From assembly GCA_002162795.1 (NCBI GenBank), contig MAAY01000066.1, forward strand, positions 29,764 to 93,763: a stretch of DNA of 64,000 nt, written 5' to 3'. Shown piece by piece: positions 44,721 through 53,085 of this stretch. Numbering within the stretch: the stretch's first letter is position 1; the number at the start of each line of letters is the position of its first letter. The stretch is from Rhodobacterales bacterium 56_14_T64. Lineage in GTDB: Bacteria; Pseudomonadota; Alphaproteobacteria; Rhodobacterales; Rhodobacteraceae. A program made the position numbers and the translations under genes. The notes under the pieces were generated by a model. The model worked only from the letters and a program-made list of their open reading frames with translations. It made no database searches and was not told the DNA's origin.

Positions 44721-45332
44721 ATGACCACAGGTTTTACCATCGCAATCGACGGACCGGCCGCCGCGGGCAAGGGCACCATCTCCAAGGCGGTGGCGGCGCA
44801 CTACGGCTTTGCTCATCTGGACACTGGCCTGCTGTATCGCGCTGTCGGTGCTCGGGTGTTGATTGGTGACGATCCCATCGAGGCCGCTACAACCTTGCAG
44901 CCGACCGATCTGGACCGCGATGATCTGCGCACAGCCGAAGTGGCGCAGTCTGCCTCCAAGGTAGCAGTGATCGCCGAAGTGCGCGCCGCATTGGTCGATT
45001 TCCAACGCGCCTTTGCCCGCCGTGCTGGCGGCGCAGTTCTGGATGGACGCGACATTGGCACCGTGATTTGCCCCAACGCGCAAGTGAAGCTCTACGTCAC
45101 TGCCAGCGCCGAAATTCGCGCCAAACGGAGGTTTCTGGAGCTGACCGCCAAGGGGCAGATGACAACCATCGATGAAGTCCTGGCCGATGTGAAAGCGCGC
45201 GACGACCGCGACATGAACCGTGCCGAGGCCCCGCTAAAGCCTGCCAAAGATGCGCTGATCATCGATACCAGCGACCTGAGCATCGAAGAGGCTTTAAAGG
45301 TTGCACTGGACGAGATCGCATCCCAAACATAG
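44721..45332 (+). CDS. cmk: Cytidylate kinase
   Basis: 203 residues; phosphorylates CMP and dCMP. The P-loop is [39 protein letters not shown] at the N-terminus. [31 protein letters not shown] near residue 108 and [29 protein letters not shown] near residue 155 complete the family pattern. The start at 44721 is chosen over ATG 44682 because GGGTGA precedes it and homologues begin with this short N-terminus. rpsA usually follows at once; here two small genes intervene. Confidence 0.93.
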   Translation: MTTGFTIAIDGPAAAGKGTISKAVAAHYGFAHLDTGLLYRAVGARVLIGDDPIEAATTLQPTDLDRDDLRTAEVAQSASKVAVIAEVRAALVDFQRAFARRAGGAVLDGRDIGTVICPNAQVKLYVTASAEIRAKRRFLELTAKGQMTTIDEVLADVKARDDRDMNRAEAPLKPAKDALIIDTSDLSIEEALKVALDEIASQT

Positions 45333-45360
45333 CCACATCAATTTCTATTGAGTGGTTTCC

Positions 45361-45708
45361 ATGCGATATTTCACTGCACTCCTAATATTTCTACTGTCGT
45401 CCTTACCCGGGCTCGCCCATAGCCCCTACTTTTCAGATTGGTCTTGCCAGTCAGAGGACGGATATAGTCTCAGACTGCTTTACGGCGACGGGGTAATCGG
45501 TCCTGATCCCGCCAGTGTGGTTGCGTTGGATACAGAGGGGCATTTGATAGCAATCCAACCCGTTGGGACCGGTAGCTATCCAATACCAGGTGCAATTTGC
45601 CAGATTGCAGATCCAGAAATGGGAGCCGTTTGGCATGCTGTGCCAGAAGATTTCTTTGTTGGTATTAAGATATTCGGTGATACTGAACAGCTGCGAAAGG
45701 CGCGTTGA
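45361..45708 (+). CDS. Small exported hypothetical protein
   Basis: 115 residues starting MRYFTALLIFLLSSLPGLAHS, a clear signal peptide. The mature part has three cysteines (WSCQSEDGYSLRLLYGDG and PGAICQIADPEMG) and no recognised domain. Its base composition is lower in GC than cmk and rpsA on either side. It seems to form a unit with the next small gene. The frame is open and protein-like, but whether it is expressed is unknown. Confidence 0.55.
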   Translation: MRYFTALLIFLLSSLPGLAHSPYFSDWSCQSEDGYSLRLLYGDGVIGPDPASVVALDTEGHLIAIQPVGTGSYPIPGAICQIADPEMGAVWHAVPEDFFVGIKIFGDTEQLRKAR

Positions 45709-45759
45709 CAGTATGAACCAGGGGTTGTTCGGAAAAAATTTGGATTTGAGAAGTCCCCA

Positions 45760-46092
45760 TTGAGCGATGTGTCTTTCCTGGCGATCATCTCCGCAGAGAT
45801 CACTTCCAATATTACAACAGCTGTCATTCTTGCAATCTCGTCCTTTGCAATTCTGGTGTCATTGGCTGCATTGGTAAGGCGGGTTACGTACGACGGAACG
45901 GTGCCCAAGCGCATTCTTTTTGGGGTCTTGTGGTTGGTCCCGCTTCCGGTTTTTGCTTTGCTCAGCCTTGTGGTTGTTCTTTTCGACGCGCCAAGCATCC
46001 AGTTGATTGCTTTGTCAGCCTCCATTGGGGGCGTTTTGGCAGTCGCGTTGATCTTGTTCTATTCCAGATCTCGCCGACGTTCGATAGATTGA
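45760..46092 (+). CDS. Small membrane hypothetical protein
   Basis: 110 residues with three hydrophobic segments: about 16-40, 51-73 and 80-101, ending in a basic tail (YSRSRRRSID). The start is either TTG 45760 or GTG 45769; neither has a strong ribosome site. A 60-base sample (45781-45840) counts 45% GC. No domain is recognised. Confidence 0.5.
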   Translation: MSDVSFLAIISAEITSNITTAVILAISSFAILVSLAALVRRVTYDGTVPKRILFGVLWLVPLPVFALLSLVVVLFDAPSIQLIALSASIGGVLAVALILFYSRSRRRSID

Positions 46093-46128
46093 ACACGGCT
46101 GATGGCCCAAAGCTTCCTACGCTTTCCC

Positions 46129-46157
46129 TTGCACCTGCAAGAGAATCCGAATATATC
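46129..46157 (+). promoter_or_regulatory. Candidate promoter for rpsA
   Basis: TTGCAC (46129-46134), 17 bases, then TATATC (46152-46157). It would start RNA near 46164 and give a leader of about 180 bases before rpsA. Confidence 0.4.
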
Positions 46158-46205
46158 GCGCGCTGTCAGTATAGAGGCGGTTAACGCACACACGGCATTA
46201 TGAGC

Positions 46206-46240
46206 AGGGCTGGGGTATCCTCCGGCCCTTTGTGTTTGTT
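46206..46240 (+). terminator. Terminator-like hairpin in the rpsA upstream region
   Basis: Stem AGGGCTGG / CCGGCCCT with one G-T pair plus two inner pairs, loop TATC, followed by TTTGTGTTTGTTT. It may end messages from the small genes upstream. If the promoter at 46129 is real, it lies within the rpsA leader and could act in attenuation. Confidence 0.55.
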
Positions 46241-46341
46241 TGCTTATTCCGTTTGCGCGGCGTCCATATTGACCAAACCCCAAGACCGGCGGAGACAACC
46301 GCACGGCCAGAAAACAAATGTAAAAGGAAACATGAGACCTC

Positions 46342-48021
46342 ATGGCTCAAAACGTATCAATGGAGGACTTCGAAGCCCTTCTGAATGAAAGCTTCGAAAT
46401 GGACACCCCAGATGAGGGTTCCGTAGTTAAAGGCAAAGTCATCGCGATCGAAGCGGGACAAGCCATCATCGACGTCGGCTACAAGATGGAAGGCCGCGTT
46501 GATCTGAAAGAATTCGCTAATCCTGGTGAAGAGGCTGAACTGGCTGTTGGCGACGAGGTAGAAGTCTACCTGCGGTCTGCCGAGAACGCCAAAGGCGAAG
46601 CTGTTATCTCTCGTGAGATGGCGCGTCGCGAAGAAGCCTGGGATCGCCTGGAAAAAGCATACGCAAACGAAGAGCGCGTCGAAGGCGCAATCTTTGGTCG
46701 CGTCAAAGGTGGCTTTACTGTCGATCTCGGCGGCGCAGTTGCGTTCCTGCCCGGCTCGCAGGTTGACGTCCGCCCTGTGCGTGACGCTGGCCCACTGATG
46801 GGTCTGAAGCAGCCGTTCCAGGTTCTGAAAATGGATCGTCGTCGTGGCAACATCGTTGTATCGCGTCGTGCGATCCTCGAAGAGTCCCGTGCTGAACAGC
46901 GTGCCGAAGTCATTGCTAACCTGACCGAAGGTCAGGCTGTTGACGGTGTTGTGAAAAACATCACTGAATACGGTGCATTTGTTGACCTGGGCGGCGTCGA
47001 TGGCCTGCTGCACGTCACTGACATGGCATGGCGTCGTGTGAACCACCCATCCGAGATCCTGACAATCGGCGAGACCGTTAAGGTCCAGGTTATCAAGATC
47101 AACAAAGAGACTCACCGTATCTCGCTGGGCATGAAACAGCTGCAGGACGATCCATGGGATCTGGTTGCTGGTAAGTTCCCACTGGAAACTGTGCACACTG
47201 GTCGCGTTACCAACATCACCGATTACGGTGCATTTGTTGAGCTCGAGCCCGGCGTTGAAGGTCTGGTTCACGTGTCCGAAATGTCCTGGACCAAGAAAAA
47301 CATCCACCCCGGCAAGATCGTTTCGACCAGCCAGGAAGTGGAAGTTATGGTTCTGGATATCGACAGCTCCAAGCGTCGCGTATCCCTGGGTCTCAAGCAG
47401 ACACAGCGCAACCCATGGGAAGTCTTCGCTGAAGCCAACCCTGAAGGCACCGAAGTTGAAGGCGAAGTCAAGAACATCACCGAATTCGGTCTGTTCATTG
47501 GTCTCGAAGGCGACATCGACGGCATGGTCCACCTCTCCGACTTGTCCTGGGACGAGCGCGGCGAAGATGCGATCCAGAGCTACCACAAGAACGACGTGGT
47601 TCAGGCCGTTGTCTCCGAGGTTGATATCGAGAAAGAGCGTATCTCTCTGTCGATCAAAAACTTGGGCGGTGACAAGTTCGCCGAAGCCGTTGGCGGCGTG
47701 AAGCGCGGAACGATCGTGACTGTTGAAGTCACCGCGATCGAAGAAGGCGGCATCGAAGTTGTGTATGAAAGCATGAAGTCTTTCATCCGTCGCTCTGATT
47801 TGTCGCGTGACCGTGCCGAGCAGCGCCCTGAGCGTTTCAACGTTGGCGACAAAGTCGACGCGCGGATCACCAACGTCGACTCCAAGACCCGTCGTCTGGG
47901 TCTGTCGATCAAGGCACGTGAGATTGCTGAAGAAAAAGAAGCCGTCAAACAGTATGGTTCCTCGGACTCCGGCGCATCGCTGGGCGACATCCTGGGCGCA
48001 GCACTGAAGTCTGGCGACTAA
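46342..48021 (+). CDS. rpsA: 30S ribosomal protein S1
   Basis: 559 residues with six S1 RNA-binding repeats, about residues 25-95, 110-175, 195-265, 280-350, 367-437 and 454-524. Clear ones include VVKNITEYGAFVDLGGVDGLLHVTDMAW, VTNITDYGAFVELEPGVEGLVHVSEMSW and VKNITEFGLFIGLEGDIDGMVHLSDLSW. It brings mRNA to the ribosome. The codon use is strongly biased, as expected for a highly expressed gene. A strong terminator follows, then the ihfB gene after about 350 bases. Confidence 0.96.
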   Translation: MAQNVSMEDFEALLNESFEMDTPDEGSVVKGKVIAIEAGQAIIDVGYKMEGRVDLKEFANPGEEAELAVGDEVEVYLRSAENAKGEAVISREMARREEAWDRLEKAYANEERVEGAIFGRVKGGFTVDLGGAVAFLPGSQVDVRPVRDAGPLMGLKQPFQVLKMDRRRGNIVVSRRAILEESRAEQRAEVIANLTEGQAVDGVVKNITEYGAFVDLGGVDGLLHVTDMAWRRVNHPSEILTIGETVKVQVIKINKETHRISLGMKQLQDDPWDLVAGKFPLETVHTGRVTNITDYGAFVELEPGVEGLVHVSEMSWTKKNIHPGKIVSTSQEVEVMVLDIDSSKRRVSLGLKQTQRNPWEVFAEANPEGTEVEGEVKNITEFGLFIGLEGDIDGMVHLSDLSWDERGEDAIQSYHKNDVVQAVVSEVDIEKERISLSIKNLGGDKFAEAVGGVKRGTIVTVEVTAIEEGGIEVVYESMKSFIRRSDLSRDRAEQRPERFNVGDKVDARITNVDSKTRRLGLSIKAREIAEEKEAVKQYGSSDSGASLGDILGAALKSGD

Positions 48022-48052
48022 TCTTCGCTCTTCGTAGTGATATAAATTCTGG

Positions 48053-48084
48053 AAAGGCCCCGCTTATCGGCGGGGCCTTTTTTT
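48053..48084 (+). terminator. Rho-independent terminator after rpsA
   Basis: Perfect 11-base stem AAAGGCCCCGC / GCGGGGCCTTT, loop TTATCG, followed by TTTT. The rest of the gap to ihfB (48085-48370) shows no gene; it ends in a GGGAGG ribosome site. Confidence 0.92.
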
Positions 48085-48370
48085 ATGCAGGAAAATCTGG
48101 TTGTTGGTGATCCACAAAAGCTGACAAAAGTGCTCATTACGACCGCCGAATCAATGACATCAGGCTGACGGCAGTGGCGCGGTCACTTGCACAAACCTCT
48201 CATTTTCCAAGCCACGAGGCCTAAATAGCTCTTCTGCAAGCGAAATTTTGCCGGATACAGTAGAATTTGACGCTCGCAACATGCGGTTTGTGTTCCCGCG
48301 CACCGGGTTTTCGTCTTATAGTCGTTTCAAATCACTTAGCTTTTACCGTTGGCTTGGGAGGGCCTGAATA

Positions 48371-48652
48371 ATGATCCGCTCAGAACTGATTCAGAAGATT
48401 GCAGACGAAAACCCGCACCTGTATCAACGCGATGTTGAGCGGATCGTTAACACGGTATTCGAGGAAGTCACTGGTGCGATGTCGCGCGGTGATCGGGTCG
48501 AGCTGCGCGGGTTTGGTGCTTTTTCTGTGAAGAAGCGTGACTCGCGGGTTGGACGCAATCCTCGGACGGGTGAAACGGTTCAAGTTGATGAAAAGCACGT
48601 CCCGTTCTTTAAGACCGGCAAGTTGCTGCGGGACCGTTTAAACGGAAAATAA
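48371..48652 (+). CDS. ihfB: Integration host factor beta subunit
   Basis: 93 residues, HU/IHF family DNA-bending protein. The beta-arm sequence [33 protein letters not shown] is the IhfB type, with the NPRTGE intercalating proline. [31 protein letters not shown] is the N-terminal helical part. GGGAGG stands ten bases before the ATG. It works as a heterodimer with IhfA, which is not in the window. Confidence 0.95.
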   Translation: MIRSELIQKIADENPHLYQRDVERIVNTVFEEVTGAMSRGDRVELRGFGAFSVKKRDSRVGRNPRTGETVQVDEKHVPFFKTGKLLRDRLNGK

Positions 48653-48656
48653 TACG

Positions 48657-49007
48657 ATGCGTTATGTTCGCTATGCCTTCTGGGGCGCTCTCGGAATTAT
48701 TCTGATTTCGGTGAGCCTTGCCAATCGGGCCATTGTTGATTTGCAACTGATGCCAAGCGCTGTGGCCGAATTGCTGGGGTTCAACCCGGGCATATCGCTG
48801 CCGCTGTTTGTGGTCGTTCTGGGTGGGATCGCCACGGGGCTGATCATTGGCTTTGTCTGGGAATGGATCCGCGAACATAAACATCGCCGCGCCGCTGGCG
48901 GGCAGGCTCGCGAAGTGCGTAAATTGTCGCGCGAAGTGAAAAAGCTAAAAACGCAGAAGAACGAAGGCAAAGACGACGTTTTGGCCATCCTCGAAGACGC
49001 CAGCTGA
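48657..49007 (+). CDS. LapA-domain (DUF1049) inner-membrane protein
   Basis: 116 residues. Two membrane segments, near 5-24 and 45-68, are followed by a basic, helical tail ([32 protein letters not shown]) that is likely cytoplasmic and coiled. This is the LapA/YciS layout. It is four bases after ihfB and ten before trpF, so the three are one operon. In Enterobacteria the related protein pairs with LapB in lipopolysaccharide control; the same role here is inferred. Confidence 0.78.
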   Translation: MRYVRYAFWGALGIILISVSLANRAIVDLQLMPSAVAELLGFNPGISLPLFVVVLGGIATGLIIGFVWEWIREHKHRRAAGGQAREVRKLSREVKKLKTQKNEGKDDVLAILEDAS

Positions 49008-49017
49008 GGTCAATCTG

Positions 49018-49671
49018 ATGAGCGACATTCGGGTCAAAATCTGCGGCTTGCGCAGTGCAGATGATATTTCTACCGCGGCCAAAGCTGGTGCAACCTACGT
49101 TGGTTTTGTGTTCTTTCCAAAATCACCCCGTCATGTAGAGTTCGAACAAGCCGCCGAGCTGGCCGGTCTGGTGCCGTTTGGCCTGTGCAAGGTGGCGCTG
49201 ACGGTGAATGCAACCGACGACGAGCTGGATGCCATCACGGCAGCGGTACCGCTGGACATGTTGCAACTACACGGCAAGGAAAGCCCTGAACGCGTGGCCG
49301 AGGTCAAAGCGCGCTATGGCTTGCCGGTGATGAAGGCCATTGGCGTTGCCGATGCCTCGGATCTGCCCCAGATCGACCTCTATTCCGCAGTTGCAGACCA
49401 ATTGTTGATCGATGCCAAGCCGCCCAAGGATGCTGCCTTGCCAGGCGGCAATGGGCTGGCGTTTGACTGGCGTCTGCTGGCAGGTCGCAAATACTGGCAG
49501 TGCCCTTGGATGCTGGCCGGTGGCTTGACGCCAGACAATGTGGCCGAAGCAATCCGGATGACAGGGGCGTTGCAGGTTGATGTCTCGTCAGGGGTGGAAA
49601 CCGCACCGGGCCAGAAAAATGCCGCTCTGATTGAGCGATTCACCAGCGCGGCGCTGGCTGCGCGGGACTAA
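49018..49671 (+). CDS. trpF: Phosphoribosylanthranilate isomerase
   Basis: 217 residues, TIM barrel; third step of tryptophan synthesis from anthranilate. Family motifs are [35 protein letters not shown] at the N-terminus, [15 protein letters not shown] near residue 80, and the C-terminal [15 protein letters not shown] plus [16 protein letters not shown]. It is followed by trpB after 106 bases that contain a hairpin. Confidence 0.95.
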   Translation: MSDIRVKICGLRSADDISTAAKAGATYVGFVFFPKSPRHVEFEQAAELAGLVPFGLCKVALTVNATDDELDAITAAVPLDMLQLHGKESPERVAEVKARYGLPVMKAIGVADASDLPQIDLYSAVADQLLIDAKPPKDAALPGGNGLAFDWRLLAGRKYWQCPWMLAGGLTPDNVAEAIRMTGALQVDVSSGVETAPGQKNAALIERFTSAALAARD

Positions 49672-49694
49672 CACGCAGGAAAAATAGCCACCCA

Positions 49695-49718
49695 AGAGGC
49701 GGATTTTCTCTCGCCTCT
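49695..49718 (+). terminator. Hairpin between trpF and trpB
   Basis: Seven-base perfect arms AGAGGCG and CGCCTCT with a ten-base loop, followed by CTTT. It could be a weak terminator or lower trpB expression relative to trpF. There is no obvious leader peptide rich in tryptophan. Confidence 0.4.
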
Positions 49719-49777
49719 CTTTACCCGTACCTGCGCGCGCGATACTCATGGGCGGCGCCGCGAAGAAGGAAACACCA

Positions 49778-51034
49778 ATGGCCGAAGATCTTTTCAACAG
49801 CTTCATGAACGGGCCCGATGAACAGGGCCGTTTTGGCATTTTTGGCGGGCGGTTTGTGTCTGAAACCTTGATGCCGCTGATCCTCAGCCTCGAGGAAGAG
49901 TATGACCGGGCCAAGGACGATGATAGTTTCTGGGCCGAGATGAAGGATCTGTGGACCCACTATGTTGGCCGTCCCAGCCCACTGTATCATGCCGAGCGTC
50001 TGACCGAGCATCTGGGTGGTGCCAAGATCTATCTCAAGCGGGACGAGCTGAACCACACTGGTGCGCATAAGATCAACAACGTGCTGGGCCAGATCATTCT
50101 GGCGCGACGTATGGGCAAAACCCGGATCATTGCCGAGACCGGTGCGGGCCAGCACGGTGTTGCCACCGCCACTGTCTGTGCCAAGTTTGGCCTGAAATGC
50201 ATCGTCTACATGGGCGCGCATGATGTGAAACGTCAGGCCCCTAACGTGTTCCGTATGCGTCTGCTGGGTGCAGAAGTCATTCCCGTCACCTCGGGCCGTG
50301 GCACGCTGAAGGACGCGATGAACGACGCTCTGCGCGATTGGGTGACCAACGTCGCTGATACCTATTACTGCATTGGCACGTCGGCTGGCCCGCATCCCTA
50401 TCCGGCCATGGTTCGCGATTTCCAGTCGATCATCGGCAAGGAAGTCCGCTGGCAGCTGGCCGAGCAGGAGGGCGAAGGCCGCCTACCTGATACCCTGATT
50501 GCTGCCATTGGCGGAGGCTCCAACGCCATCGGTCTGTTCCACCCGTTCCTGGATGACAAATCGGTGCGTATCATCGGTGTCGAGGCCGGCGGTAAAGGCG
50601 TTAACGACAAGATGCAGCACTGTGCTTCGCTGAGTGGCGGCCGCCCCGGCGTGTTGCACGGCAACCGCACCTATCTGCTGCAGGATGATGATGGTCAAAT
50701 CCTCGAAGGATTTTCGATCTCGGCCGGTTTGGATTATCCGGGCATCGGCCCAGAGCATTCCTGGCTGCACGATACCAACCGCGCCGAGTATGTTTCCATC
50801 ACCGACAAAGAGGCGCTGGAGGCGTTCCAGCTCAGCTGTGCGATGGAAGGTATCATTCCGGCGCTCGAGCCAAGCCACGCTCTGGCGCATGTGATGAAAA
50901 TTGCCCCGGACCTGCCCAAGGACCATATCATTGTAATGAATATGTGTGGTCGTGGCGACAAGGATGTCTTTACGGTCGCTCGCCACCTTGGGTTTGATAT
51001 GTCCGACACAGAAGAAGGTCGTGATATCGACTAA
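49778..51034 (+). CDS. trpB: Tryptophan synthase beta chain
   Basis: 418 residues. The PLP lysine lies in [26 protein letters not shown] near residue 95. [21 protein letters not shown] and the phosphate-binding [13 protein letters not shown] near residue 240 are present. It condenses indole with serine. ATG 49778 is used, with AAGGAA before it, instead of the in-frame ATG at 49748. The alpha chain gene trpA is not adjacent. A shared terminator follows. Confidence 0.95.
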   Translation: MAEDLFNSFMNGPDEQGRFGIFGGRFVSETLMPLILSLEEEYDRAKDDDSFWAEMKDLWTHYVGRPSPLYHAERLTEHLGGAKIYLKRDELNHTGAHKINNVLGQIILARRMGKTRIIAETGAGQHGVATATVCAKFGLKCIVYMGAHDVKRQAPNVFRMRLLGAEVIPVTSGRGTLKDAMNDALRDWVTNVADTYYCIGTSAGPHPYPAMVRDFQSIIGKEVRWQLAEQEGEGRLPDTLIAAIGGGSNAIGLFHPFLDDKSVRIIGVEAGGKGVNDKMQHCASLSGGRPGVLHGNRTYLLQDDDGQILEGFSISAGLDYPGIGPEHSWLHDTNRAEYVSITDKEALEAFQLSCAMEGIIPALEPSHALAHVMKIAPDLPKDHIIVMNMCGRGDKDVFTVARHLGFDMSDTEEGRDID

Positions 51035-51066
51035 GTCGCCCCGACACATGCGCAAGAAATAAAACG

Positions 51067-51092
51067 GCGACGCTCCAGACCTGGGGCGTCGC
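51067..51092. terminator. Bidirectional terminator between trpB and the DUF3604 gene
   Basis: An 11-base stem, GCGACGCTCCA / TGGGGCGTCGC with one T-G pair, and a four-base loop. T-rich sequence follows on the plus strand. It lies between two convergent genes. Confidence 0.75.
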
Positions 51093-51112
51093 TGCTTTCA
51101 TTTCATCCACAG

Positions 51113-53032
51113 TTACTTGCTGTCCGGCGTATACCAAATTGGCGAGGAATAGGCGCGTTCCTGGGTGATCATGGTGACGTCAGCAGGCATATCGACGCCA
51201 AAACGCGCCGCATCATAGGCGGTCCAGCGCGGGGTCGGGATCTCGATCACGCGGGTATAGTAAAACGCGTGCTGGGACGCCTCGAAATCGGGGTCCGTCC
51301 AGACCGTCCCCAGCTCTGCCCGACCGATGTCGTTGGTCCAGCTGGGAACTGACAGATCGACGGTGCTGCCAACCGGTGGCAGCTTTCCGTCATCGCCCAG
51401 CTGGCGGTCACCAGACCAGACCACATCATAGACTTGCTCCTGCGTGACGCCGTCAGCGTCGACCCATCCCTTGATGATCTGCACCCGATCCAGATTGGCG
51501 CCAATCGGATCGCGCATGGCGTAGACCAGGAACGAAGGCTCGCCCTCACCGGGGATCAGATCGCCGCCCATTGGAACGCCTTTGGCATAGCCAATTTTGG
51601 CCAGTTCACGCGACTTGATGTCGTCATCCGTGAAGTCAAAGCCGCCAAAGAAGCGCACGGTGATACGCGGCCCGGTGGTGGAATACACCTCGCGACGCTC
51701 CATCGCATCAAAGATGCCTGCGCGGGTGTTCTCAGTCGCCCAAACCGCTGTCGGTCCCGGTGTGGCGTATTGCCAGCCTTTGTACGAGATCCCCAACTCT
51801 ATGTTTTCTTTGGCCAGGGTAGTGGCGCGCGTCGCACTGGGTTCCATCCAGGTAAAGGCGCCAAAGAAGTTGTCGTCATCCTGCGTGGTCAACCCGGTGT
51901 GAATATCCGATCCACCCACAAAGCCGAGCTTGAACGGGTTTGTCTTGCCGTCCTGTGCAAAGCTCAGGCCGTTCTTCAGAACGTTGCGCACATATTCATT
52001 GGCGATCATCTCTGGGGTCTTGGCCTCGGTCACATCCAGATTGGCCCAGTCCCAGTTCTCGTAGTCGGCAAACTCATCCGTTGGTGACAGCAGCGGGTGG
52101 CTTTCGCTGTCGCCCTTGGTCTGGCCGATTTCAACCAGACGTTCCCATCTGGCGCGGGTCTCCAGGTACTCGGGGTCAAAGGCCTCGCCATCGCGGAACG
52201 TATCGTTCTGGGCAAACATGATGCCATTGGACAGGTTGGGATTGTGTGGAATGGCCAGCACATCGCCGCCAGTGTCATCCTCGTAATTCTGCATCCAGTT
52301 CCACAGATCCCGCGGGTCCGGGCTGCCCGCAGGCGGCGACATCAGAAACGGCACCACCTGCAAGGCGCGCTCTGGCCCATCGCGGAAGATGACATTGCGG
52401 TGCAGGTTGTTGCCCGCCACCAACGAGGTCCACTCGTAGGCGATCATAGCGGTGAACACATGTGGCTCGTTGAACTGCTCGGCAGCGGCAACCAGATCAG
52501 CCCAGGTATTGTCATATCCCGCTGATCCGGGTTGATACAGCAGCGCCTCGGATAGGGTGCCCTGGCTGAACTGCTTGATCAGATCGAAAGAGGCCTGCTT
52601 GGCCGCATCGCCGCCCTTAGCAAATTCCTGGTGGAACTTTTTGCCCTGTGGGTCGGCCATGATGTTGGGCGCACCTTTGATGATATCGGTGATCACCCCC
52701 ATGCCGTCGGTGTGTTCGGTCAGCATGTAGAAATCAAACGGCCGGGACAGTTTCACCGGCTGGCCGGTGTTCGAATTCACCTGCTCACCTCGGGCAAACC
52801 GGTACATGTCGCGTGGCATCAGCGTGGTACCGCCGCCGCCCGCGTCCGCCGACAGCGCCGAATGCACATGGGTGTCGCCAAACAGCACCTTGGTCGGGAA
52901 CCCGCGATTGGCGTTGGGCGAATAGGACGCGCCCTTTAGTACGTGGGTGGTGCCATCAGGTGGCAGGCCATCTTGGGCCACAGCCGGGGAGGAGAGGGCG
53001 AGCAATGCGGTGATGAGGACAAAGCGGTTCAT
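51113..53032 (-). CDS. DUF3604 protein, predicted periplasmic metal-dependent hydrolase (paralogue 2)
   Basis: 639 residues. Signal peptide MNRFVLITALLALSSPAVAQ. KVLFGDTHVHSALSADAG near residue 49 carries the HxH metal pair of a PHP-like fold, and FYMLTEHTDGMGV near residue 105 and LAIPHNPNLSNGIMF supply further metal ligands. GFVGGSDIHTGL near residue 355 and the C-terminal TWTDPDFE...YYTRVIEIPTPRWTAYDA are shared with the upstream paralogue. No activity is established for the family. It is the third gene of the sphA-like/DUF3604/DUF3604 operon, 53 bases after its paralogue. Confidence 0.8.
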   Translation of the reverse strand: MNRFVLITALLALSSPAVAQDGLPPDGTTHVLKGASYSPNANRGFPTKVLFGDTHVHSALSADAGGGGTTLMPRDMYRFARGEQVNSNTGQPVKLSRPFDFYMLTEHTDGMGVITDIIKGAPNIMADPQGKKFHQEFAKGGDAAKQASFDLIKQFSQGTLSEALLYQPGSAGYDNTWADLVAAAEQFNEPHVFTAMIAYEWTSLVAGNNLHRNVIFRDGPERALQVVPFLMSPPAGSPDPRDLWNWMQNYEDDTGGDVLAIPHNPNLSNGIMFAQNDTFRDGEAFDPEYLETRARWERLVEIGQTKGDSESHPLLSPTDEFADYENWDWANLDVTEAKTPEMIANEYVRNVLKNGLSFAQDGKTNPFKLGFVGGSDIHTGLTTQDDDNFFGAFTWMEPSATRATTLAKENIELGISYKGWQYATPGPTAVWATENTRAGIFDAMERREVYSTTGPRITVRFFGGFDFTDDDIKSRELAKIGYAKGVPMGGDLIPGEGEPSFLVYAMRDPIGANLDRVQIIKGWVDADGVTQEQVYDVVWSGDRQLGDDGKLPPVGSTVDLSVPSWTNDIGRAELGTVWTDPDFEASQHAFYYTRVIEIPTPRWTAYDAARFGVDMPADVTMITQERAYSSPIWYTPDSK

Positions 53033-53085
53033 GGTGAAATCTCGACTTGTGAAAAAGGCTATGAATTGCCGACAGTGGGAATGGG

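Noticed and set aside
46357..47586. Long open frame on the minus strand opposite rpsA
   Set aside because: It mirrors the biased codon use of rpsA, has no family motifs, and rpsA is certain.
53033..53085. The two DUF3604 genes as one gene broken by a frameshift
   Set aside because: Each has its own signal peptide, complete metal motifs and a complete C-terminus.
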